From the NCBI GenBank assembly GCA_963971285.1, contig OZ020256.1, forward strand, positions 436,501 to 500,500: 64,000 bases of DNA, written 5' to 3'. This document shows positions 35,535-48,021 of the stretch, piece by piece; position 1 is the stretch's first letter, and each line of letters opens with the position of its first letter. Made by a program: the position numbers and the translations under genes. A model generated the notes under the pieces. That model did no database searches. It saw nothing but the letters and a program-made list of their open reading frames with translations, and was not told the DNA's origin. This stretch comes from Astropecten irregularis. Its lineage: Eukaryota > Echinodermata > Asteroidea > Paxillosida > Astropectinidae.

Positions 35535-36126
35535 AGATTGGGTAAAACTGTTGACTCGCCCATTACCCAGTGCACACCCAAGACAGCTGTTCAAATAACA
35601 CAAGTCAAGTCAGAAGAATCGAACACAGTAGATGAAACACACACCAAGTGCATCATAGGAATCTGCAGTTTGCACATAGCATACATTACATAGCAGACAC
35701 TGCTTCCGCGCGGCTTGGCTCTCCCCACGTATATACACCTGCCTTGGCAGATGTTACGGAAGCTGTACAACCAACCAATTACATGCCTATGACTCAAGGG
35801 GAAAAAAGGAGGAAAACACACACACACAGCATGTGACTGGCCATCGATTTAAACCCGTGTAATCCACTAGCCTGAGTATATATCAGGCGTTTGAGGAAGT
35901 GTGATGTTTTGATATGAAGATACCGAGATAATACATGAATTCCCTAGCCGTAGACGGTGGATATCTCATGAATATTTGTATATGTTGACGGTAGATATTA
36001 TGATATTATGATGACGATAATAACAAATCTACGATGTTCATTTTGATTTACAACTCTACAACTCACTATATGAAAGGAGATTGTGATTTCGGATCGGATG
36101 GGAGCATATTCAAGAAATCAATACGA

Positions 36127-36270
36127 GGGGTCGATTTCACAAAACTCATCGTAACTCACTATCAATCGCAGGATGCAATATAATGCATTGCAACCCTCGG
36201 TAGGATACGATATGGGTTATCCTTCGTATCTAGAGTTACGATCGATCGTAGGGCTTCGTGAAATCGAGCC
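36127..36270. repeat. GGGGTCGATTT-ended MITE (family R2), copy 4
   Basis: It begins GGGGTCGATTTCACAAAACT and ends GGGCTTCGTGAAATCGAGCC. It is the best-preserved left end of the family. Confidence 0.85.
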
Positions 36271-38250
36271 AGGGCGAATAATATCCTATTATATTTGCAC
36301 TTGTATTATACTCGCCACGAATGGGACATGTATGTTACTAGATGCATGCTTCTTACAGGAGAAGAGGAGACCTTGCGTTTGTAATATCAAATGAATTAAA
36401 GTGACATTTGAGATTGCTTGAATTCATTTTATTTATTACCACAAAACAAACACAAATCTTCATCAATACACTCAGTGAAACACGTAAACCAACAGTGGGA
36501 ACAAACTTGATACACTTAAGCAATGAGTAATAAATTATTGAACAAAGAATTCTATTAAAATAATAGAAATGCAAATATTATCGTTTTTTTAATAATAATG
36601 TATACACTATAACAGCATATTGCATTTAATGGTTATGAGATTTGTGGCATGATAATTTCGTGTTGTGTTGTATTTATTATGTCAGGTAATATACTGATAT
36701 GTGAAACTGTAGTCGAGCCTCCATCGCCATTAATCCAACCCTCCCCTCCTCTCGCAAGATGGAGACGGTTCCCACGGCAACGAGATGATTATAATACGGC
36801 CTGTGCCCCTGGGAGCAGCATCCTTACCCCAGCCTTAATGCTGACACGATCCCGTGTAATTTACTCGTATCTCGGGGCGATATTTCTGGGCTGACGTGGC
36901 CAGAATGGGCCGGTATAGTGGCCGCGATACGGGCCGGGTAACTTAATTATTTTGGTTAGCAACAAACGCGTGGGGTAAAACTGCCCGTTATATTGTTTCC
37001 TATCCCTTATTATTAAAATGCAGGTATCCTTGGGTGGGCCAACGCGCTGCTCTATAATCAAAGTCATTCAGACAACCAGCTCTGTATTTTTCAGGGATGA
37101 GATTGACCAATGATAAAAAATATCTGAAAACAACTGACAGAGGGTATAAAAAAATCTGAACTCTGAAAATCTCCTCTAGTTTTGTACGCAGCCAGTGAGG
37201 AAAAAAAATATGAAATCCAAAACAAAAAAATCTGAAATCAGATACTGAAAACTGACTAAATCTCATCCCTGATTATTATGATAATTTCTCAAAACCAAAA
37301 ACCGATTGAATTTGAAATTTCGGTGATGAATCAAAATCAATGGATGTCCCACATATTAAATCATTTTGCACTTGTTCCCCTTTATAGTGTTTCACAGAAA
37401 TTTTGACCAAGAAAGCATCCGAGCTGAATAAGGTTGGGTATGATTAATATATGCAAAGATAAATCACAGAATATCCATGGAAATTATCAAATCACAAAGT
37501 CAAATGGGCTAAATTGAAAATCTCTCACATACTCTTTGGTACTAATGTTTGGGGAAATTTTGCTGTAATTACAATTTCCATGAATTTGAAAATCACTCCA
37601 TTCGAGTAATATGAACTCGACATGAATTCAAACTACGAACAGTCATATTTTCAATCAAGTTGCTATGTAGAGAATTTAATTCATTCTGAAATCAGAGTGA
37701 TTTTCACTCAAATTCCCCGTCTATAGTCGAGCTCTTTGTAATAAAGAGAGGTCCCTTCCCATGGCTGTCTGTATTTATTGCACACTAAGATTACACGAGC
37801 CACATTACAAGTCATGAAAGAAAAGGCCCGTCTTCATCAGTCTTGAAATTATGATAATGTCGATATACCATGGTCTACGGGAATGAATGTACGCACAGGT
37901 ATCATTGCATGTGTCTGGTTGTTTGCATGTACGGCACATGCACATGGGACGGTCCAGGTATTGCTATAGCATAAATCACGATCAAATATTGAACAGCAAT
38001 AACTAACCCTAGACTACGCGATGCTATGGTTAACACACACCTTATCAAATACTATGCAAGGAACTGTCATGTAAACAGTGATTTGATGAAATATGGACAT
38101 GTAAACAGTGTGAGGCTGGACTGCAGTGGACATTGATCCAAACAATAATGTCATTCTTTCAGATCATCTGCAGATTGTTCAAACATGAATGGCCATGAAC
38201 TGCATAATTGCATTTAATTGTTATCACTAAAGAACGTCTATCAAACTATA

Positions 38251-38289
38251 CCATTCTAATATGGGTCATTCCACCAGGTTGGGGTAGGA
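38251..38289 (-). repeat. Isolated minisatellite-like monomer segment
   Basis: CCATTCTAATATGGGTCATT followed by CCACCAGGTTGGGGTAGGA is the reverse complement of the core of the 75-bp unit at 2310-3590, with about two differences in 39 bases. It stands alone here, 35 kb from the array and inside CNGA intron 1. Confidence 0.75.
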
Positions 38290-39149
38290 CAAAACAACTA
38301 ACGTGCGAAAATGTAATTAAAATAATTGTATTTTTACGGAACTTTCTGCACGTTCCTGTAGTTTAAGCCTTTGTTTGTAGGGGTGTTTGTTTGTTTGTTT
38401 GGTTTTAGGTTTCAAATGTAGTTTTTCTTGAATATGACTGCATTTCAGGTGGCAATTTCACACAGAAATTTGGGGTTTAGTTTGAATTGAATAAAAAAAA
38501 TTGTTGTAGGCTTTTGACCGAATTTCAACAATACGCACATCTCCATACCACACAGTAGTCCATTCTAGAAGACCAGATACTAACAACGTTAGCACATCAC
38601 CACCATTCCATTACAAAACACTTATACCTTTTTGGCAAACCGTATAGCTCAATTCTGGGCCAACAGACAATAAACAGAAATAGGTGTGGCACAAGCAAGA
38701 ATGAGACCTTGTTTAATAATGAGCGAGATATTAATGCACGATTCCAAATGGCAGATTTAAATCAAATTTAAAAGCATCGAACAAAACACATAAAGGGCAC
38801 ACGGGAATGTGCCTACGAAATACCCAGGTAAACTGCGTGGGAATTCATGCTTTTAAGGTCTATTGAATAATGCTGTGTTTGGAATAAATCGAGACATAAT
38901 GGAATCAGATAATGCAGATATTATGATTGTAGATGAAGGAGAGTTAGATGTAGTATCCTTGATGCCTCTGCTCCTATGGGATGGCAACTGCTCACCGATC
39001 TAAATGGAAAACACTGGCAAATTCAGAATCTCATGTATTCATTAAATAATGCTAAACAATATAAGGTTCTATAGCACAGAACGACAGAATAAGGAAATGG
39101 GAATATTTTGCATATTTTGTACATGAGCGCATCTATCTCCCGACCCAAA

Positions 39150-39364
39150 AATAATGACCGAAAATCTTTTTGATCTTTTAAAAGATAAAAAATAAAAGAG
39201 AAAAGTCTTAAGAAACATTGTGGCCGTTTTTCACAATTTTCTCAAAAAGTGGGCCCCGTATGGGACTGGAATTTTCACAGATGACTTTTACTGTATCTGT
39301 CTTGATATTTTTGCCCATGAATCTGGATTTCTTTGACAAAGACCAAAGTATGATACAACCTTTA
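39150..39364 (-). repeat. R1 MITE, truncated reversed copy
   Basis: The reverse complement of the R1 left half: TTTTTGATCTTTTAAAAGAT, GTGGCCGTTTTTCACA, CCGTATGGGACTGGA, then AAAGTATGATACAACCTTTA at the end. It lies 150 bp upstream of CNGA exon 2. Mirror-image 71-codon frames across it are not genes. Confidence 0.85.
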
Positions 39365-39513
39365 ATAACCATGATACATTTCAACACCTTTGCAATCTTC
39401 ACATCAGGTATACAAAATTCCACCCCATTATAATTGTTTTGTTTAGAACAAATTCAAGACTAAGAATGCTTCTCGGCTTTAAGTGTTTTTTAAATGTGTC
39501 TTCTCTTTCACAG

Positions 39514-39740
39514 GAGCGGAGAGAAACCGACGCGCCGGTCCCGAGTCATCGAGAAATCAGACGTATTTTACTACCGATGGTTATTTGTCATAGCTATGGC
39601 CGTGCTGTATAATTCATACACCATTATCGCCAGAATATCCTTCAAGTCCATGCAGGATGACTATACCACCGTTTGGCTGGTGTTAGATTACGTATGTGAC
39701 GTCGTGTACATCCTAGACATAGCTGTGCAGTTCAAGACAG
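39514..39740 (+). CDS. CNGA: Cyclic nucleotide-gated channel alpha subunit, exon 2
   Basis: The acceptor TTCTCTTTCACAG precedes 39514, and the split codon completes as GGG. The exon encodes residues 199-274 plus one base. After a basic stretch (EKPTRRSRVIEK) come S1 (about residues 218-240, FYYRWLFVIAMAVLYNSYTI) and S2 (about residues 251-270, TTVWLVLDYVCDVVYILDIA). S2 contains acidic residues typical of voltage-sensor domains in this superfamily. The donor is AGACAG/GTAGGT, phase 1. The reading frame runs a few codons past the donor to a stop, which confirms that splicing is needed. Confidence 0.9.
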
Positions 39741-40340
39741 GTAGGTTGTATTCCCTAATTATAGTGTCGAATTAAAAACTTGTTTCGAAATGTAGGTTTT
39801 GGTGGTATATTGTTTGCTAGGTATTCAAATTCTGACCAGGCGATGGGGTATAGGTCTAAGATGGTTGGATGCCAATCAGTCTTGTATCCAAGTCACATGA
39901 CACGGCGAGGTCACAATATCGGCACCGAACCCAAATCAGTCAGTCCACCAATCAGCCAACCAATCAGGGGGACTTTCTCAAAGCTCGGCTCCGGCTCAGG
40001 CTCAGGCTTCGTCTCTGTCATCCATATGCTGAAAACATAGGTTGTGGTTTTTCATTGAAGCTGAAGCTCCGTTTTCTTTTTCAAACCAGAGAATCTAACT
40101 TCCGAACCGCAGCCAAAAGCCTCTGCTTTGATACCCGTAGGCTTTTAGAATGGATTCACGAAATTGAGCCGGAGCCTGAGCTGGAGCCGAGCTTTGAGAA
40201 AGGTCCCAGTAAAGCAAGCAAGCAAGCAAACAAAAACTCAAAGCTCAACCAGTATTAGCAACCCAAGCGAACACACATCCACAATAACTTACCAAAAATA
40301 ATCAACCATCAATCTATTCTTTGTAATTGTTTTTATACAG
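39741..40340. other. CNGA intron 2
   Basis: A 600-bp intron from GTAGGT to TTTTATACAG, largely occupied by a GAGCC-rich MITE (39969-40207) and a short (AAGC)n run. Two overlapping frames across it are repeat artefacts. Confidence 0.8.
39969..40207 (-). repeat. GAGCC-rich MITE (family R3), copy C
   Basis: GGGACTTTCTCAAAGCTCGG and its near-complement GAGCTTTGAGAAAGGTCCC bound 239 bp. The interior matches the other copies (TATGCTGAAAACATAGGTTG, GAATCTAACTTCCGAACCGC), but the terminal 20 bases differ from copies B and D, which makes it a subfamily. Confidence 0.85.
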
Positions 40341-41773
40341 GATATCTGGAACAAGGGCTTCTCGTGAGAGACGCTAAGAAACTAAGGATCAATTACATGA
40401 AATCCTGGGTCTTCAAGCTGGATATGTTATCCATGCTTCCACTGGATATCTTGTACATATGGACAGGGGTGAATCAACCAGCTGTCCGCGTACCTAGACT
40501 CCTCAGAGGACCCAGGGCCTTGGAGTTCTTCGATCGTACCGAGACGGTCACCAACTTCCCCAACATATTCCGCGTCATTAATCTGATTTTATACATCATG
40601 ATCATCATTCACTGGAATGCTTGCCTTTATTTCATCATCTCTGTGGCCATTGGTCTGGGTACTGACGGCTGGGTGTACCCTGGAGAGGATCCTCCAGTGG
40701 ATCTAACCAACGACACTCTAGGACATCAGTATATCTACAGTCTCTACTGGTCTACCCTTACGCTCACTACTATCGGTGAAACTCCACAACCCGTCATGGA
40801 CATCGAGTATTTGTTTGTGGTCTTTGATTTCCTTGTCGGTGTGCTCATATTTGCTACGATTGTCGGTAACGTCGGTACCATGATTAGTAATATGAACGCC
40901 ACGAGGGCGGAGTTCCAAAACAGCATGGATGGTGTCAAACAGTACATGAATCTTCGTAAGGTCAGTAAAGAACTAGAAGGCCGCGTCATCAAGTGGTTTG
41001 ACTACTTGTGGTCAAACAAGAAAACCCTGGACGAGGAGGTCATTCTAAACACACTCCCTGATAAACTGAGGGCTGAAATAGCAATCCACGTCCACTTGGA
41101 TACTCTGAAAAGGGTCGCTATATTCTCAGATTGTGAGCCTGGCCTCTTGGTAGAACTCGTGCTGAAGCTGAAGCCTCAGGTATTCAGCCCTGGTGATTAC
41201 ATCTGTCGCAAGGGTGACATTGGACGGGAGATGTACATCGTCAAGCAGGGGAAGCTGCAAGTAGTAGGCGAGGATGGGAAGGCCGTCTTCGCTACACTTA
41301 GTGAAGGAAGCTACTTCGGAGAGATCAGCATACTCAACGTCCCAGGCAGCTTGTCGGGCAACAGGCGCACGGCAAACGTCCGCAGTGTAGGATACTCAGA
41401 CTTATTCTGTCTGTACAAGGATGACCTCTTAGACGCCTTGAAGGAATATCCGGACGCAAGAACCATACTGGAGGAGCGAGGAAGGATGATACTGATGAAG
41501 GACAATTTGATTGACGAAGAGGCGGCCAAAAGAGGCACCAAGACAACCGAGCAGGCCGAACAGGAGGAGAAGCTGGAGAGGTTGGAGTCGAACCTCAACC
41601 ATCTCCAGACCAGATTCTCCAGACTCTTAGCTGAGTACAGCAACTCACAGATGAAGCTCAAACAGAGAATCACGAGATTGGAGAAGAAGCTTAAAGGAAT
41701 CAAGCGAGAATCGGAGACAGCGCCACCAGACGTCGCTCCACCGGGGAAACCGCGTGAATATAACCTCCAGTAA
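40341..41773 (+). CDS. CNGA: Cyclic nucleotide-gated channel alpha subunit, exon 3
   Basis: This terminal coding exon gives residues 275-751 and a TAA stop. S3 is at about 297-315 and S4 with regularly spaced Arg ([15 protein letters not shown]) at about 324-338. S5 is at about 352-377. The pore reads [19 protein letters not shown], with the Gly-Glu-Thr filter at 420-422, as in Ca-permeable CNGA subunits. S6 is at about 430-457, the C-linker follows, and the cyclic nucleotide-binding domain covers about 536-654. The binding site has FGEISIL (600-606) and RRTANVR (616-622), with the Arg-Thr pair that contacts the nucleotide phosphate and favours cGMP. A coiled coil at about 679-727 ([20 protein letters not shown]) corresponds to the C-terminal leucine zipper of A-type subunits. 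The channel conducts Na and Ca at the plasma membrane in sensory cells. The family call is firm; the paralogue is not assigned. Confidence 0.96.
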
Positions 41774-41849
41774 AGCAACGCGTCTTCATGTTATCCCAAT
41801 GCACTCAACCAGAATACGTCCACTATGTACAGTGTATACATTGAACACA

Positions 41850-41855
41850 AATAAA
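41850..41855 (+). terminator. Candidate poly(A) signal of CNGA
   Basis: AATAAA occurs 77 bp after the CNGA stop. It would give a very short 3' UTR, so later signals may also be used. Confidence 0.4.
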
Positions 41856-42958
41856 AAACTGTGAGCATTTCTGAATACCTCGTATAGCTAGAACAAAATT
41901 ATTCCCTTTTGTAGTAGTATTGATAACCCTCCTAGCATACCTAATTCCCTGTACATAGAGTCAAATATAATTATTTTCAACGTGTTTGTTTCGAATGTTT
42001 TCACATTGAATTTATATACTCCGAAGAGGAGTGAGGGCGTGCTATATAAAGAGAGTAACAACTGGTGTGCTTGGATACAAAATGGCTGCCCATCATTTTC
42101 ATAGACTAAGGGCCTCTTTTAATGCCATTAAATGTTTCAGCCATTTTATTGTTTGATACATTTATCATATAATATTATAATTTATCATATAATATTATGT
42201 ATGGTCTTCAATGAAAGGTCAATACCTCGTTATAAAGGTACAAGTGCGGAGAACACAGTCGGATATAACGGTATTGCACGGCAATATAACGTCACCAAAA
42301 GAAAAAGAAATTTGCAAAACTGGCAACTTTGAGCCACCGTAGCATAAGCGTCCTCGTAACACAATTATATTTTTGTACTGCCAAAAAATATATCTATACA
42401 CGTCGGGAACATGAAAATGGAAATCATGGAGAGTAGCACACTTTGTGAATATGTACATAAACAATATTATCAATAATGTGGATGTATATAACATTGTTTA
42501 TTTTTGCACATTTTGTCATGACTACTTTGCGAGCTTAAAGATCAAAATGTCCTTGCGGTGCATAGTTTTAGACAAACAGTAAATAATTAATTACAAGGTT
42601 ATTTAAAGTTTAATTGCAAATTTAACTATTAAGGTTTATTAACAAACAGAAACCATTGTTCAGATCTTGGCTAGAAATTTAATTTGCATGGAGCAATGTT
42701 GATGGACCTTGTGTAAGAAGGACATAATTATGACTTCGGACTTCCTATAGCTCATTGCACACCACGTCTGGTATGATAGGATTTGTGCTGTATGTTAATG
42801 TGTGCACACTGAATTGTTAGCAGTTGTGGAATAGTCCAGTTGTGTCGCACTAGGTATACAGCATGACTGCTTGAATTTGATGTAGGCATAATTATGTGTC
42901 TGTCTTATTTAGTTCATACCAGACTCCATAGTACTGATCCCCTCATGTGTCTTATTTA

Positions 42959-43136
42959 GGACGTTTACGAAACGGAGGCTCAGGCTCCGTCTCAGGCTCC
43001 GGCTCCATTTCGTGAATCCATTCTGACATCATGGCGGCAATCAAAAGTAGATTATCTGGAGTTGAAAAGGAAAACTGAGTTTCAGCTTCAATGAAAAACC
43101 ACAACCTTTATTTTCAGCATATGGATGTCAGATCTG

Positions 43137-43171
<35 letters not shown>

Positions 43172-43189
43172 GCCGTTTCGTAAATGCCC
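42959..43189 (+). repeat. GAGCC-rich MITE (family R3), copy D
   Basis: It begins GGACGTTTACGAAACGGAGG and ends CGCCGTTTCGTAAATGCCC. The 3-bp direct repeat TTA lies on both sides (42956-42958 and 43190-43192), the usual PIF/Harbinger target type. The right end has an expanded GAGCCT run. It lacks coding capacity and so is non-autonomous. Confidence 0.85.
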
Positions 43190-46083
43190 TTAGTTCACAA
43201 CGTATACTCACTGTTCTTAACCCCGCCCATTATCCAAGTGTATAAAACAAGCGATCAATCGATGACGTCACCATTGAATAATTAATCTAGACTGTATCAT
43301 GTGAACTTGCAGCATATTCTTACTTAGACCTATACCTTTGAAAAAGACACTGTTCCATATAGCACATCACCCTGGTATCTTGATTAAGGTTATCAGATCA
43401 TTTGCTAAAAACCATTATATTCATCGTTACAATGTTTCTATACCACTGCAAGGAATCCTGTGTACAAGACATCCCGACTCTGCAAACCTGCTCATTTTAA
43501 ATCTCGCGTAGGCAACATTACTTTGGTATTAAGCATTAATTTGATTCCATCCTTATATTTATAAGTTGTATATAACAATTGCTTCCAAACTGGGAACTAA
43601 ATAGGAGTTTAAAATGATTAATGGCCGTTACTGTAAAAGATGAATACAATAATGTTTAATGTGTTTTGTTTTATGCATGGATGAAGTACAGATACTAATT
43701 ATAGTTCCAAGTTATTTTCAAAAAGTAGCGCGCGTTGTTGTTTGTTAGCACATTGTACACAATGTTGATGTTTTGCAAGAACTCTAGACCACAAAGAACA
43801 ACATAATGCCGTATCACGGTAATTTATTAATCGCATGAGGCAATTTACAGGCAATCAGTTCCTGGCAATGTTCACAAGGCAATCACATTCACCTTTTAAT
43901 GTTCACATAATTGACTCGAGGGACAGTTACATATTGCCCTAAAAAGGTCTTCTGTATGTGCTACCTCCTATTGATTTGTCCATTTTTCACTAGTGTACTT
44001 GGTTGCCTCTAATTGCATTGCTTGTACAAATTGCCTATTGTGAAATGACTGGTTAGAACATTGGTGGCGTTCATGGACCTATTGGCTGTACATACCTATA
44101 ATGGTTGAGTTGTACAGCCTGCAATTGCTGGCATGTTGCCGTATCTACTGTCTTCTCTAGACCACTGGATGACCAGTTGGAATGGTCTCTTCAAACTGCA
44201 TCTAAATGTCCTATATGGGGAGATAAAAACAGGCAAAGATTTCACACACAGTCTTACAACGCTTATAATGCACTCTAAGATCATATACTGTAATTGTATT
44301 CATTAATTGTTATATCTGCACGCCATTATTACTGATGTTTGTTCATTGACACGTCTAACTGTCTATAGCGCCCCGCCCGGAAGAGTATAAGACGATGGTG
44401 GTATTTGTGTTCAAACATTGTCGGTCCTGCGTTATCAAGCCGGACTTACGCAAACCAATGCAACTTGCAAATGAATTACTGATATCATATCGTCAACTTA
44501 ATTTGAGGTTTGGATTCACTGTGCAATTGTTCATGTATTATTAGTCTTCAGTTTTATTGTATCAAGCTTCATATATGTCCGGTTTTATATGTTTTGGAAT
44601 AAAATTGTGTACAATGTTCAATTAGTGCATGTTTAGAACGATATATTCCCGCAATGATTTGTATACGTTGTTTATTAAACTAACTAATTATGTAATTATT
44701 GGAATGGACCGCACTTTGTTTGCCCTCTGCAACACCGTAAACCATAGCCTATCAGCTATAGACACGTAATAATCACATTCAATCACATTCAGACATAATG
44801 TGCGTTTATTAATCTGTGGATTTATGTAGTAAAGATACTCGTTGGGCACATTACATCCTCGTCTACTTTAATCTCGGTATTAACGATGAGTGTATTAATT
44901 CATTTTCGAATGGTTTTTCTTGCTGTTTACATATAGACAGGAATACTTCTTGATGCACAGTAATAAATTAGTTTAATTAACGAGGAACAAAAGTACAACT
45001 AAACTTTACCTATACGAGATTACATCCACCAAAAGGTTAAATGACAGGATTTTAAGCACCAAGTAAAATTAATTAAAATTGTATATAGTGATGCATTTGG
45101 TGAAGAAAAGTTGAAGCATGATTTAATTATATGGCATCCTACATTGTGCCCTATGAGATATTGTTGAGATTATGAATTATAGAAATTTATATTACTATGA
45201 AGTATTGTGTCGGGCCTTACTACATGTACATCGGACAGAATGTGACCTCATCATAATTGTGCATTATTTTATGGAAAAAAATGTTTTTATCAGAAACGTA
45301 TTGAACTAAACTACATAGGTGACGTGTGGAGTTATTACAAAATGGCTGACATTTTGACACGTCCTGATCTCTTTAATACCGTTTCAATTAAATCTACCAA
45401 CTTGGATAATACTAGAGACGTGCCAAATCTAAGTTAGTTGTGTTTACTCCTTATATTTCATGTATCCTGTACAGTCTGAAGTCTTTGAACATGTTAAATG
45501 CAATGTAAATGTTGTTGGTAATCTTATCCTTTATAGATCTCATGCAATGACGTCATCAAGCCTAAACAATGAAGAACGTACATCTATTATACACACTTCA
45601 ATGGCCCACCCGCCTGTGGGGTTTTTGTGAGCTAAATTTAGTAATCCTAAATTGCATTGTTGCAAACACTTTCATAACCGGTATACGTGCACTAATTCCG
45701 CGCAATATTTGACACGGTCTATCATGTATGTTACTGCGCAGGGTGGGCCAACTTGAAAAGAAAAACCTTCCCAAGTTTGACGTCATCAAATGACGTCATT
45801 GCACAGGGATTTAAACGATTAAGAAAGGTTTTGGCACGCCTTCTCTTTGTTTTCGGACATTTTCTTAACATTCAAAGGATTCAACAAAATCATATGAATC
45901 AATCATATTTTCATAATAAAGAAATAATATTATTTATAGCAATACCTGTGTACACTTGGTTTGCCACGTATGTATTAGAAATAAACATATTTTAAAAGTT
46001 CACTTTAAAACACACGGCGAGTTCAATTCATTATTGTCTTCTGTGTGAAAGGATTATATTATTATTCGACGTTTATAATTATG

Positions 46084-46307
46084 AGCGTTTACGAAACGGA
46101 GGCTCAGGCTCCAGCTCTGACATCCACATGCTGAAAATATAGGTTGTGGTTTTTCATTGAAGCCGAAAGTCTGTTTTCATTTTCAATCCAGAGAATCTAC
46201 TTCCGAAAGCCCAGCCAAAAGCCTCCATTTTTATACCAGTTATTTCAGAATGGATTCACGAAATGGAGCCGGAGCCTGAGACGGAGCCTGAGCCTCCATT
46301 TCGTAAC
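46084..46307 (-). repeat. GAGCC-rich MITE (family R3), copy E
   Basis: It begins AGCGTTTACGAAACGGAGGC and ends GAGCCTGAGCCTCCATTTCG. The interior reads in the same direction as copies A and C. The left GGCTC tract is partly deleted. Confidence 0.85.
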
Positions 46308-46702
46308 TGAAGCTCTTGGGCTTGTGTGCAGTGGAGATGGTGTAAATCGAGGGAGATAGTTGCAATGAATAGTTTGCAAAGCAAAGACAAAGTACTGACG
46401 GGCACCTGAGCTTGGTTATTGTGAACGGTGGACGGAAATAGAGTTTCTTAAAACAACCCTTTTTGGGGGGAGGGGGTACAGCTCAGAACTTAGACTCACG
46501 TAGGTTTAACTTCCCATCTCATCATGCAAAACCAATACTATACAGAAGGGGGAATAGGTAACTTTTCATATCTATCTGTTCTATATCATGGAAACTTCTG
46601 AAAGGTTCGGCAGATACAAACGATTTAGGAGTGATATTTGAAAGGGTTATATGGACAGTCATCTTTGCATGATATGTTCGTTTAGGTGATTATTAATTCA
46701 AC

Positions 46703-46713
46703 AGAGGGCGCCA
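46703..46713 (+). promoter_or_regulatory. CTCF-like motif
   Basis: CAACAGAGGGCGCCAGG fits the known bilaterian CTCF core (CCA..AGRGGGCGCY) on the plus strand. Motif match only. Confidence 0.35.
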
Positions 46714-47160
46714 GGCACATTGCTCAACTATCTCAGCACCACCTGACAAAAATTAACGTCCTTGTTATTCATAAATAATTCGAAATATTTTGTTACATGG
46801 ATACAGTGAGATTACAAACACACTGACAACCAACCTCTTTCTTGGTTGAATTGGGGAAGGGATGGAGGTCAACACAACAGGGTGTGGTCAAAATTTTGAG
46901 GGAACCCCCCAAAAAAATCAAAATTATGTACTGTAATTAGGGCCTACATGTATTTGAATATTCAAAAGTCAAATTGCTCTGTGGACATCTTGTAGACGAT
47001 TTAAATTTCACCTTCCTCGCGTCACTGTCACGTGCCTTTAAAGTATGAATATTCATGTTACGGAAGGCCTTTGGGTATTCCGACCAATTATTTCGTTCAC
47101 TCACTTCTGTAGCTGTACTTTAATGATGTAGTCAAGTCTGGATTGAGGGTTTGTATCACA

Positions 47161-47171
47161 AGAGGGCGCTA
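47161..47171 (+). promoter_or_regulatory. CTCF-like motif
   Basis: CACAAGAGGGCGCTATC on the plus strand, 1.4 kb upstream of the FPGT start. Motif match only. Confidence 0.4.
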
Positions 47172-47486
47172 TCATAGTTTGAGCGGACTAGAAAACACAA
47201 TCACAGACTTGATGCCAAGCCTATGGGATATGCATACACACCATACATTATACCGGCAGCGGAGTACGGTCACACACACGTAAAACTGCTACAAAGGACA
47301 GGTATTTATACTTCTTTACTCGATCTGTCTATTTATTTTGCTTTGCGTAATGTATTAGTTTAGGCTTAGTGGTTCTTTTCCTACCTCCATGATACTACTT
47401 ACTAGGGAACTCGGCAGAACAGTACAGTCACTAGCTAGGACCGGACGGTGTACATGGTGTACGTGTGGGGTCGGGTGTACGTGTAC

Positions 47487-47508
47487 CCATGGAGGTAGAC
47501 CTCCATGG
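47487..47508. repeat. 22-bp palindrome in GTGTAC-rich stretch
   Basis: CCATGGAGGT-AG-ACCTCCATGG, with 10-bp perfect arms. Several GTGTAC units surround it. Confidence 0.6.
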
Positions 47509-47690
47509 TGTACCTAGCACTATACAGTATTAATACTCTATACAGTATACATGCATTCAATTTTTCTTCATGGTTGGCTTACTACTTGAGAAAAATCACT
47601 GAACCATTTATGAGGCCCAGGCTTTGATAATAATACACCCACAGACTCACTAGTACTAGTACTAGTAGTACTAAAGCACTTAAAGGGATG

Positions 47691-48021
47691 GTACAGAATT
47701 GGTAAGACACAATACACTTCAAGATCACAGATTCACAGAAAACTTACACAAATGGTGATGATAGGAGAAAACATCCCATGAAATGTTTTTGTTGAGAAAT
47801 AAATGAAACTAATTTCCGGTTGGAATAAATCTCTTCAAAGCATTTTATTCATTCGTTGAAATGTGTGTAAACGGGTTTTCACTATTTTCTCGTGACCCAG
47901 ATGGCTGATTGACCTCAAACTTCTACAAGTTTGTCAGTAAAGGTATATGATGGATTACATAATGTGCTTTCACTGTCAGCAACGGTTTTGTCGCAAAAAC
48001 CAGTTCTGTACCATCCCTTTA
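47691..48021. repeat. 331-bp MITE, TAAAGGGATGG termini
   Basis: TAAAGGGATGGTACAGAATT and AGTTCTGTACCATCCCTTTA are inverted ends with TA at each border. It is related at the ends to 52911-53265. Confidence 0.85.

Larger units (their letters stand above)
34071..39513. other. CNGA intron 1
   Basis: A 5.4-kb intron from GTAAGT to TTTCACAG. It holds a tRNA-like SINE fragment on the minus strand (34340-34400), a TAAAG-ended MITE (35098-35365), two R2 MITEs (35390-35534 and 36127-36270), one isolated minisatellite-like monomer (38251-38289) and a reversed R1 MITE (39150-39364). No exon is supported within it. Confidence 0.7.
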
